A stretch of 64,000 bases of DNA from an uncultured Bacilli bacterium (GTDB taxonomy: Bacteria; Bacillota_I; Bacilli_A; RF39; UBA660): contig CAKPHY010000004.1 in the NCBI GenBank assembly GCA_934162285.1, positions 3,335 to 67,334 of the forward strand. Direction: 5' to 3'. The stretch's first letter is position 1. Every line of letters starts with the position of its first letter. The translations under genes were made by a program, and so were the position numbers. Below the pieces are notes generated by a model. The model was not told the DNA's origin and made no database searches. It saw only the letters and a program-made list of their open reading frames with translations. Of this stretch, positions 24,943 through 32,108 are shown piece after piece.

Positions 24943-25301
24943 TTGATAAAAAACCGAAAACATATAATGAAATTGTTAGAATGAAAAAATGTTATACATT
25001 AACACAATACTTTTCTAATATAACTGAAAATATGTTTAATGAGATTTATAATTTTTTAGGGGAAAATCCTGATAATACTATTGTAGCAAACCAAAGAGTA
25101 TTATCATTTGTTAATAGTGCTACACAAGTCGTTAAGTCTTTACCATTAGTGCCTAAAAATTCATCTTTTGATAGTATAAAGATTGGTAAAAGTGGTGTTT
25201 CAGTAGTTCCTCATTATAGTCCAAGTTCTAGTTCTGATCGGGGGGGATCTTCTAGCAACAATAATAACAATAATAATAACAATAACAATAATAATAGATA
25301 G
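24939..25301 (+). CDS. Candidate precursor peptide or partner of the radical SAM enzyme
   Basis: 120 residues, no signal peptide. The N-terminal 85 residues look like a structured leader (YNEIVRMKKCYTLTQYFSNI, MFNEIYNFLGENPDNTI, VLSFVNSATQVVKSL). The tail is low-complexity: KIGKSGVSVVPHYSPSSSS, DRGGSSS, then a run of 13 Asn and a final Arg. Position (ATGA overlap with the enzyme), size and leader-plus-simple-tail layout are those of a RiPP precursor. Only one cysteine is present and it is in the leader, so a cysteine-thioether (sactipeptide) product is unlikely; a Ser/Asn/His/Tyr-directed modification is conceivable. Alternatively it is a helper protein. The assignment is inference. Confidence 0.55.
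   Translation: MIDKKPKTYNEIVRMKKCYTLTQYFSNITENMFNEIYNFLGENPDNTIVANQRVLSFVNSATQVVKSLPLVPKNSSFDSIKIGKSGVSVVPHYSPSSSSDRGGSSSNNNNNNNNNNNNNR
25256..25298 (+). repeat. AAY trinucleotide microsatellite encoding a poly-Asn tail
   Basis: AACAATAAT-type units repeat without interruption at the end of the peptide gene, giving 13 consecutive Asn codons (AAC/AAT). Mixed codons make slippage less likely than in a pure repeat, but length variation in steps of one residue is possible. Confidence 0.9.
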
Positions 25302-25318
25302 AATTGAGAGGAAAATAT

Positions 25319-26779
25319 ATGAACGATTCTAATAATGTGTTAGGTAACAATAACGTTACACCAACACCACAACCTGATAATGCAAACAAATTTATACCAA
25401 CATCAGAAAATAATATTAATAACAATGTAAATATATCAACAGTAGATGCCAATGCTGTGTTTGGAATCAATACAACACCTGAACAACCACAAAACGAAAT
25501 ATCACAAACAAATCAAAATAATACACCTGCACAACCACAATCTAGCTTTAATTTACAAGTAAATAATACAATTCCTAGTAATAACATAAACCCAACTCCT
25601 GTTAGTCCAACTACTACTGTTAATCCTACACCACAACCTATTCAAAATGCTAATAATACACCATCACAACAAGACTTTTCTTCAAGTAATACAATAAATG
25701 ATGATGAATTATTAAGGGCATTTATTGGAAATAATTATGAAAAAATTACAACAAGACAATTTAACTTTGCAGGATTTTTCTTTAATTCATTATATATGTG
25801 TTATAGAAAGATGTTTGGATATGGTATATTAACATTTTTAATATATTTTGTATTATATAATATTGTTAATGCTTTTGCACCTTCGTTGTCATTGGTATTA
25901 CCAATAGGAATATGTGTAGCAGTAGGACTTATGGTTAATAAAATATACTTGTCCTATGCTAAAAAGAAAGTAGCAATAATAAGAGCAAGTTATCCACAAA
26001 AAAGCAACGAAGAATTAAAATCAATATGTGCTGATAAGGGTGGAACAAGTGTTGGAAAAATATTCTTGGGTCTACTAGCACAATTTGGTATAGCACTTGT
26101 TGCATTGTTTATAATGGCTTTAATTGGTATTGGAAGTTTCAGTGGTGATTTCTTTAATCCAAATAATTGGAATATAACAGATGATGGTAGTGGCCCAAAC
26201 AAAAATAATACAAATAATAATGGTTCTTCTACTAATGGAACATTACTAGAAAATGTTAGTGTTAATGGATATGGATGTATGAATTCAAAATGTAATGTTA
26301 TTATTGAAAGTCCAGATGGTAATTCAGAAGATTATGTACTAGGAATTAGCAATAGCGATTTCTTTAATAAATTAGGAGATTATAAAGATTATATAAAATT
26401 AGATATCTATTATAATAAAAAGGGAAGTAGTAAAACTATTGTTAGATATAAAATATATCTAAAATCTAATAACGAGGATATAAGTAGTGTTTCAACTGAA
26501 AGTGAATTAAGAGATAAAATAGGATTATATTCATTAGGTACACATACCGAAACAATGACATTAAAAGAAATAGGAACAACAGGTTTTGGCTTTTCTGATG
26601 ATCAGTCATATACATATACTGAATACACTTTTGTTAATAGTAAAAATATTGAATATGAAATGAAATATAAAAATGATAATGGCCCATCAAATCTTACTGA
26701 AGGTAAACAATATAGTGTTACTTTTGAAGTAACTGAAGGAACATTTGATTATGAATATTATATTCAATCTATAAAATAA
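25319..26779 (+). CDS. Asn/Pro-rich membrane protein with DUF2628-like segment
   Basis: 486 residues from the ATG at 25319 (GAGAGG upstream; a TTG at 25304 is unlikely). Residues 1-135 are low-complexity, rich in Asn, Pro, Gln and Thr. Then RQFNFAGFFFNSLYMCYRKM resembles the DUF2628 start (inner-membrane protein segment), followed by about four membrane helices to about 265. The C-terminal 190 residues (VSVNGYGCMNSKCNVIIESP onward) are probably extracellular and beta-rich. Last gene of the lemA operon; a strong terminator follows. Function is unknown; its simple-sequence Asn-rich N-terminus mirrors the tail of the upstream peptide. Confidence 0.65.
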   Translation: MNDSNNVLGNNNVTPTPQPDNANKFIPTSENNINNNVNISTVDANAVFGINTTPEQPQNEISQTNQNNTPAQPQSSFNLQVNNTIPSNNINPTPVSPTTTVNPTPQPIQNANNTPSQQDFSSSNTINDDELLRAFIGNNYEKITTRQFNFAGFFFNSLYMCYRKMFGYGILTFLIYFVLYNIVNAFAPSLSLVLPIGICVAVGLMVNKIYLSYAKKKVAIIRASYPQKSNEELKSICADKGGTSVGKIFLGLLAQFGIALVALFIMALIGIGSFSGDFFNPNNWNITDDGSGPNKNNTNNNGSSTNGTLLENVSVNGYGCMNSKCNVIIESPDGNSEDYVLGISNSDFFNKLGDYKDYIKLDIYYNKKGSSKTIVRYKIYLKSNNEDISSVSTESELRDKIGLYSLGTHTETMTLKEIGTTGFGFSDDQSYTYTEYTFVNSKNIEYEMKYKNDNGPSNLTEGKQYSVTFEVTEGTFDYEYYIQSIK

Positions 26780-26789
26780 TAAAAGAAAG

Positions 26790-26818
26790 CTATATGAAAA
26801 AAATCATATAGTTTTTTT
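26790..26818 (+). terminator. Terminator at the end of the island operon
   Basis: CTATATGA / TCATATAG stem, six-A loop, seven T residues. Confidence 0.88.
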
Positions 26819-26883
26819 ATATAAAAAAATGACTAGCAATTTAACTAATGATACTACTTCATCTTTTGTTGAAACTTCATTAA

Positions 26884-27818
26884 TTAATAATGAATTATTT
26901 GGAGCAAATTATAGCCGTCTGATAAAATCCAGAACACGAATTTATAAATTTTATTAATAATAGACTTATCATTAAACTCTTCTAGAACAGCTTCTAGAGG
27001 AGTTTTATAATTTAAACATTTTCTAGGATAATTATTAATCCAATTAGCGATGTTATTGATATTTTCGCAGAAATAGTTTCTATTAAAGTTTTTTAGGAAT
27101 AAAATATCTAATCATACTATTTTGTTTTTCTTTCTGTAATGGTTAGAAGACATTCATGCTTACGACGGCTAGTACCAATTATAGTATCAATTTCAAGGTG
27201 ACCAAAAGTAGAACGATTATTAATTTCTTCAGGCCTATTTTCGATACTATAAGGTATTTTACTAATAGGAAGAGAATTTTTATCTTTATATTCATATTCT
27301 GGTTTATATTTCATGCTTCTTGTATCCCCAAGTTTAACATTTATAATACCATATCTAATAGCGTTATAAATGGTAGGAACAATAATTTCACAGAAACCAT
27401 TTTTTTTAAAATAATTATGAACTTGCATATAACCAACAATTACATCAGGAGCCCATTTATCTATTTTAATTTTATCTTCAATATATTTAGCCATATTAGT
27501 ATATTTACGTAGCTTATATTCACCTTTAGATAAACCACGTTTAAATAAATAATTATTATGTGCATCGGTAGCATTATAAGGATTTTCGATAGTTCTACCA
27601 GCTCTAACCATAAATCGATAAGATTTTTTGTTTTTAAGTTCTCTAGAAATAGTAGAACGATGAACGCCAAGATAGTTAGCTATATAAGTATTATTAAATA
27701 ATCTTTTACCATTTTTATCTTTTTGCTCAATTAAAGTTTGAATAGTAGCTCTATCTTTTTCTGTTAAATGATGTTATTGATTTTCTTTCTTTTTTAGTGT
27801 ATTATTTGTGTCAAACAT
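26884..27818 (-). mobile_element. Defective IS30-family transposase
   Basis: Starting at the ATG 27818 (AAAGGAAAT upstream), the frame reads MFDTNNTLKKKENQ and hits TAA at 27774-27776. It then continues with the IS30 helix-turn-helix (HLTEKDRATIQTLIEQ, IANYLGVHRSTISREL) and the first catalytic region (FGHLEIDTIIG, CLLTITERKTK), where it stops again at 27117. A short out-of-frame stretch leads to the typical C-terminus (NWINNYPRKCLNYKTPLEAV) ending at 26884. Most of the catalytic core between is deleted. With a nonsense codon, a frameshift and a deletion it is inactive; it bounds the island on the right. Confidence 0.88.
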
Positions 27819-27927
27819 ATGAAATTTCCTTTCTGTTTGTTGAGAATAGATATTATAGGTTATTCATATGCCTTTTTCAATGCTTATTTGTTGCAATTCA
27901 AATTTAAAATAACATAGGTAAATAATA

Positions 27928-27956
27928 TTGACAAAAAAAATTTAAAAGTGTATTCT
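27928..27956 (+). promoter_or_regulatory. Promoter upstream of the RelA/SpoT gene
   Basis: TTGACA (27928-27933), 17-base spacer, TATTCT (27951-27956). Predicted transcript start about 27963, giving a leader of roughly 100 bases. Confidence 0.75.
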
Positions 27957-27983
27957 CATTATTAACATTTAGAAGGTGATCTT

Positions 27984-28076
27984 ATGGATAATAATAAGAA
28001 TGTAATAAAAAAACACGTAATGTTTTTATCCTACTACGTGTTTTTGTGCTTTCAGGAGGTTTTTAAATGGATGTAG
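27984..28076 (+). CDS. Possible 30-codon leader peptide overlapping the RelA/SpoT start
   Basis: ATG at 27984 preceded by AAGGTGAT; it encodes MDNNKNVIKKHVMFLSYYVF, then LCFQEVFKWM, and stops at 28076, inside the downstream gene (start 28067). It runs through the hairpin at 28009-28045, so ribosomes translating it would melt that hairpin, the classic geometry of a translational or transcriptional attenuator. It could also be a chance reading frame. Confidence 0.4.
   Translation: MDNNKNVIKKHVMFLSYYVFLCFQEVFKWM
28009..28045 (+). promoter_or_regulatory. Leader hairpin (terminator/attenuator-like)
   Basis: AAAAACACGTA / TACGTGTTTTT, an 11-bp perfect stem with a 15-base loop, located between the promoter and the RelA/SpoT start. 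The 3' arm ends in five T residues, as in a short intrinsic terminator. Confidence 0.55.
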
Positions 28077-29494
28077 AAAAATTATTAGAACTTATAGAAG
28101 ATTATAATCCTGGTGAAGTTGAAAAAATCAAAAGAGCCTATTTATATGCTGCCTATTTGCATGATGGGCAATATCGTGAAAGTGGTGAAGCTTATATAAT
28201 TCATCCCTTAAATGTCGCTTATATCTTAGCGGAAATGCATGCTGATAGTGATACCGTATGTGCTGGTCTTTTACATGATGTTTTAGAAGATACTAAAGCT
28301 AGTAAAGAAGATATTCAAAAAGAATTTAATAATGATATTGCCAGTTTAGTTGATGGGGTTACCAAACTAGCTAAAATGAATTTTTCAACTAAAGAAGAAA
28401 TGATCTATGCTAACACTAGAAAAATAATTACAAGTATAACTGAAGATGTTCGTATAATAATAATTAAACTTGCTGATCGCTTACATAATATGCGAACTCT
28501 TGAATATAAAACAACATTCAAACAAAAAGAAAATTCTTTAGAAACTATGGAAATATTTGTACCCATAGCTTATTCTATTGGCGCCTATCGCATAAAATCT
28601 GAATTAGAAGATCTTGCATTTCGCTATCTAAAACCTGATAAATATCAAGAAATATCTGATCAAAAAGAAAAAATAGAAATAGATAGTCAAAAGTGTTTAA
28701 ATGATATGCTTTTTGAAATATATAAAATTTTAAGTACTAATAATATACCTAGTGAAATAAAAGTTCGCACGAAAAACATTTATGGTATATATAAACGTGA
28801 ACAAGAAGGAAATAAAATAACTACTATTCATGATTTATTAGCTCTTAAAATAATGGTTGACACTATTACCAATTGTTATATCTCACTAGGACTCGTTCAC
28901 TCTAAATACCATCCTATAAATGACAAATTTAAAGATTTCATCTGTAATCCCAAAACTAATATGTATCAAAGTTTACATACAACAGTATTTGGACCCGATG
29001 ATCATTTAGTTCAAACGCAAATAAGAACTTTTGCTATGGATAAAGTAGCTTCCTTTGGTTTAACAACTTATTGGGATTTACAAAAAGGAGAAGCTCGTAA
29101 TGAAATGCAAAAAGATTTAAGAACTAAGTTTCAATTCTATCGCTCTTTATCAGAGATAAATGATACTTTTAGAGATAATGAATCTTTTGTACTTCAAGTA
29201 AAAAACGAATTATTTTCGGATCAAATCTTTGTTTACACTACTAGAGGGGAAGCAATCGCCTTACCAAAAGGATCAACTCCAATTGATTTTGCATATGCTT
29301 ATGATGAAAATGTTGGTAATAAAATGAGTCGTGTTTACGTAAATGATAAAAAAGTAAAGTTTAACCATCAATTGCAAAATAAAGATCGAGTAAGAATAAT
29401 TATGAATTCCAATTCTTTCCCTAAAAAAGAATGGTTAGAAGAAGCCAAAACAACATTAGCTAAAATGAAAATAAAAGAATATTTACATCTTTAA
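28067..29494 (+). CDS. RelA/SpoT homologue, short form with altered synthetase motif
   Basis: 475 residues, versus about 730 for long RSH enzymes. HD hydrolase domain: YIIHPLNVAYILAEMHADS, GLLHDVLEDT and KLADRLHNMRTL, all intact. Synthetase domain: KVRTKNIYGIYKRE, HDLLALKIMVDT and KTNMYQSLHTTVFGP, followed by VQTQIRT. Here the usual ExQIRT glutamate (catalytic in Rel enzymes) is Gln316, and the normal AExGxAAHW block is ASFGLTTYW. The TGS domain (DQIFVYTTRGEAIALPKG) is present; the zinc-finger and ACT regions are missing. It is therefore likely a (p)ppGpp hydrolase, with weak or no synthesis. GGAGGT ribosome site. Confidence 0.88.
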   Translation: MDVEKLLELIEDYNPGEVEKIKRAYLYAAYLHDGQYRESGEAYIIHPLNVAYILAEMHADSDTVCAGLLHDVLEDTKASKEDIQKEFNNDIASLVDGVTKLAKMNFSTKEEMIYANTRKIITSITEDVRIIIIKLADRLHNMRTLEYKTTFKQKENSLETMEIFVPIAYSIGAYRIKSELEDLAFRYLKPDKYQEISDQKEKIEIDSQKCLNDMLFEIYKILSTNNIPSEIKVRTKNIYGIYKREQEGNKITTIHDLLALKIMVDTITNCYISLGLVHSKYHPINDKFKDFICNPKTNMYQSLHTTVFGPDDHLVQTQIRTFAMDKVASFGLTTYWDLQKGEARNEMQKDLRTKFQFYRSLSEINDTFRDNESFVLQVKNELFSDQIFVYTTRGEAIALPKGSTPIDFAYAYDENVGNKMSRVYVNDKKVKFNHQLQNKDRVRIIMNSNSFPKKEWLEEAKTTLAKMKIKEYLHL

Positions 29495-29502
29495 TGTCAA
29501 CA

Positions 29503-29527
29503 AGAAGGTCAATTTGACCTCTTTTTT
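29503..29527 (+). terminator. Terminator after the RelA/SpoT gene
   Basis: AGGTCA / TGACCT stem with three-base loop followed by C and six T residues. Confidence 0.75.
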
Positions 29528-29569
29528 AATAAAAAAAAATAACTATGCTATACTAATAATGGTGATAAT

Positions 29570-30796
29570 ATGAAAAAAAGAAAACTAAAAAAAAGTGCTA
29601 AAATTATGCTTATTTTACTTATAATAATCATCATTTTAATTATTTTAATTTTAACTAAAAAGAAAGTATATATTCCTGAATTTAAAAATATAAATGAAGC
29701 CATTAGCTTTTGTAACGTAAATAAATGTAAAATAAAAACTAATTATGTTAATGATTTAAATATTGATAAAGATTATATAATTTCTCAAGAACCAAAAGAA
29801 AATACTAAATTAACCAAAAATACCGAAATAACTCTTACTGTATCTAAAGGAATCGATTATGACATATATGCTAATTATCAAGTAAACGAGTTAGGAAATG
29901 TTCCCATAATGATGTATCATGGCATTCATAATAAAACCAATGATGAAACTGAGTATACAGGTGGTAATGTTGATAAAGATGGCTATCAAAGAACTGCTGA
30001 AGCCTTCAGAAAAGATTTAGAATTTTATTATCAAGAAGGCTATCGTATGATTCATCTAAATGACTATGTTGATGGCAAGATCGATGTTGAATTAGGTAAA
30101 AGTCCAATAATTTTAACATTTGATGATGGTTTAGCTAATAATATAAAAGTTACAGGTTTAGATGAATCAGGTAATATTATTATCGATCCCAATAGTGCCG
30201 TTGGCATTTTAGAAGAATTTAAGAAAAAATATCCTGATTATCATGTAACTGCAACATTCTTTATTAATGCTGGTCTTTTCTCGCAAGAAAAATACAATGA
30301 TAAAATAATTGAATGGCTTTTAGAAAATAACTATGATATTGGTAATCATACTTATTCTCATGCTAATTTAAGTAACACTACTAAAGAAGGTACTATAAAA
30401 GAAATAGGCTCGATGTATAAAATTTTAGAAGAAAAAACCCAAGGAAAATATGTAAAAATCGTTGCTTTACCATTTGGAACTCCTTATGTAAAAACTCATG
30501 CTAATTTTGATAGTATTATAAGTGGCATTTATGAAGATACAACTTATAATACTAAAGCAACCATGCGTGTAGGATGGGAAAGTGAAGTATCACCATTTAG
30601 TCAAAAATTTGATAGTCACTTTTTAAAACGCATACGTGCTTATGATAATAATGGTTTAGATTTTGATATTGAATATAATTTTAAAGTCTTAAAAAATAAT
30701 CGTTACATTTCTGATGGTAATGTAAATACTATAGTAGTACCCAAAGAAAAAGTTGAAAATATTAAAGAAACGAATTTAAAAATCATTTCATACTAA
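29570..30796 (+). CDS. Membrane-anchored polysaccharide deacetylase with PASTA-like domain
   Basis: 408 residues. N-terminal basic cytoplasmic tip and membrane helix (10-29), a PASTA-like domain (about 33-92; VYIPEFKNINEAISFC, ISQEPKENTKLTKN, EITLTVSKG), then the NodB homology domain: VPIMMYHGIH, ILTFDDG (metal Asp), ATFFINAG and NHTYSHANL (metal His). Such enzymes remove N-acetyl groups from wall polysaccharides. A PASTA domain could target it to peptidoglycan. Extended -10 TGC-TATACT (29549-29554) and GGTGAT ribosome site. An insertion in the NodB domain (residues 185-215) is unusual. Confidence 0.87.
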   Translation: MKKRKLKKSAKIMLILLIIIIILIILILTKKKVYIPEFKNINEAISFCNVNKCKIKTNYVNDLNIDKDYIISQEPKENTKLTKNTEITLTVSKGIDYDIYANYQVNELGNVPIMMYHGIHNKTNDETEYTGGNVDKDGYQRTAEAFRKDLEFYYQEGYRMIHLNDYVDGKIDVELGKSPIILTFDDGLANNIKVTGLDESGNIIIDPNSAVGILEEFKKKYPDYHVTATFFINAGLFSQEKYNDKIIEWLLENNYDIGNHTYSHANLSNTTKEGTIKEIGSMYKILEEKTQGKYVKIVALPFGTPYVKTHANFDSIISGIYEDTTYNTKATMRVGWESEVSPFSQKFDSHFLKRIRAYDNNGLDFDIEYNFKVLKNNRYISDGNVNTIVVPKEKVENIKETNLKIISY

Positions 30797-30842
30797 CTTG
30801 TTATTTTGCTAAAAAAATTATATACTTATAATAGGTGATAAC

Positions 30843-31847
30843 ATGAAATTAAATAATAAAGGCTTTGCTATAACAAGTATTCTTTACGCCGTTTTAATCT
30901 TGTTTTTATCCCTAATTTTAGCTATGATGATGCTTTTAGCTAATCGAAAAATGGTATTAGATAAATATAAAGCTAATGTAAGAGAAGAACTAAATTCATC
31001 TAAAGAAACATATGGTGCACATGTTCAAATCTCTAGTGATACAGTAAAGTTACGTATATATGAAGATGAATTCATGAATTTTGATATGAAATCTAAAGTA
31101 TCTGGCTGCTTAAATGTTGCTAAAAAAGTGGAAAATCCAGAAGCAAGTTTATGTAGTGAAAATGAAAAAGATGTATCTGAATTAGTAAACTATAATATCT
31201 ATGACGAATTAGGTAATGAAGTTTTAAATTTTTCTTCTGAAGTATTAATAAGTGAAGATGGCTTTAAAACCGAAATAATAAAATATACTACCTATGAAAA
31301 AGATAGTAATAATAATTATGTAGTAGCAGAAGATGGAAAAAGTTTAAAAATAATTACTCATGATTTAACAGCAAATAAAAACAATATCTTTTTTGTAAAC
31401 TACTATGTAGTTGATAATGCTAATATCCTTTCTAAAGCTAGTATTAGAAATATTATTATAGTAAAATATAACAATTATATTAATGTTTTAAATAATTATT
31501 TAAAAATATCAAGATCTGAAATTTTAACATATGATTTTTTATCTAAAGCTAAAGCATATAAATTAGAAACAACAACTGAAAACAATACCTTAAAACGTAA
31601 ATTAGTTGCTGATCAACAAAGCTTAAATTATAAAATATACAATGCTGATGATTATGAAATAAAAGAATTCAAAATAGTTGATAACCAATTAGTATATAGC
31701 TACTGTAAAAAAAATATATGTGAAAGTAATGACACCTATTTTGAAGAGAAAATAACATCCGATGAAAAGTTTCGTGTAAGATACTTTACAGGTACTATAA
31801 ATAATCCAACTTCTGAAATAAATTATGCTTACTTTAATGTTGAATAA
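30843..31847 (+). CDS. Pilin-like (type IV prepilin N-terminus) exported protein
   Basis: 334 residues. The N-terminus MKLNNKGFAITSILYAVLIL has a short basic leader, Gly before Phe, and a long hydrophobic helix, as in type IV prepilins and competence pseudopilins (cleavage after G, new N-terminal F). The usual Glu at position 5 of the mature protein is Ser. The rest is an acidic, beta-rich 280-residue domain with a Cys pair (SGCLNVAKK ... ASLCSENE) and a second pair near the end (YSYCKKNICES). No pilus assembly genes are visible in the window. TATAAT-like box and AGGTGAT ribosome site upstream; terminator downstream. Confidence 0.6.
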   Translation: MKLNNKGFAITSILYAVLILFLSLILAMMMLLANRKMVLDKYKANVREELNSSKETYGAHVQISSDTVKLRIYEDEFMNFDMKSKVSGCLNVAKKVENPEASLCSENEKDVSELVNYNIYDELGNEVLNFSSEVLISEDGFKTEIIKYTTYEKDSNNNYVVAEDGKSLKIITHDLTANKNNIFFVNYYVVDNANILSKASIRNIIIVKYNNYINVLNNYLKISRSEILTYDFLSKAKAYKLETTTENNTLKRKLVADQQSLNYKIYNADDYEIKEFKIVDNQLVYSYCKKNICESNDTYFEEKITSDEKFRVRYFTGTINNPTSEINYAYFNVE

Positions 31848-31878
31848 AAAGCAAAAAAATGAATTTTTGCTTTTTTTA
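31845..31878 (+). terminator. Terminator after the pilin-like gene
   Basis: AAAAAGCAAAAA / TTTTTGCTTTTT stem with T run. The following 170 bases are A/T homopolymer-rich and hold nothing I recognise apart from the nrdD promoter. Confidence 0.8.
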
Positions 31879-32046
31879 TTTTTTGAAAAAATTCAAAAAA
31901 ATAGAAAAATTTAAAAATAGAAAAATTAAAAAAGTATTGAAAAATAAGGAAAAAACACAAAAATAGGTTTACAAAAAATATTTCTTTTTTATAAAAAGGC
32001 TAAAAGTCATTTTTTTAAAAAATCATTTTTTTCTCAAAAAATTCTA

Positions 32047-32075
32047 TTGCAATTAACTAAATATAATGCTATTAT
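32047..32075 (+). promoter_or_regulatory. Promoter of the anaerobic ribonucleotide reductase operon
   Basis: TTGCAA (32047-32052), 17-base spacer, extended -10 TGC-TATTAT (32070-32075). No clear NrdR box was seen. Confidence 0.6.
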
Positions 32076-32108
32076 GAAGGTGTCATAAATAAGCATGGAG
32101 GTAGAATT

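Noticed and set aside
25256..25298. CRISPR-like or tandem repeat array
   Set aside because: Units of three bases, in frame with a coding sequence; a codon microsatellite.
26884..26930. Inverted repeat ends of the IS30 remnant
   Set aside because: TTGCnnCAAATAA occurs near both ends but in direct orientation on the same strand, so it is not a terminal inverted repeat and may be chance.
31880..32046. NrdR boxes before nrdD
   Set aside because: Only A/T homopolymer runs are visible; no pair of 16-base NrdR-type palindromes.
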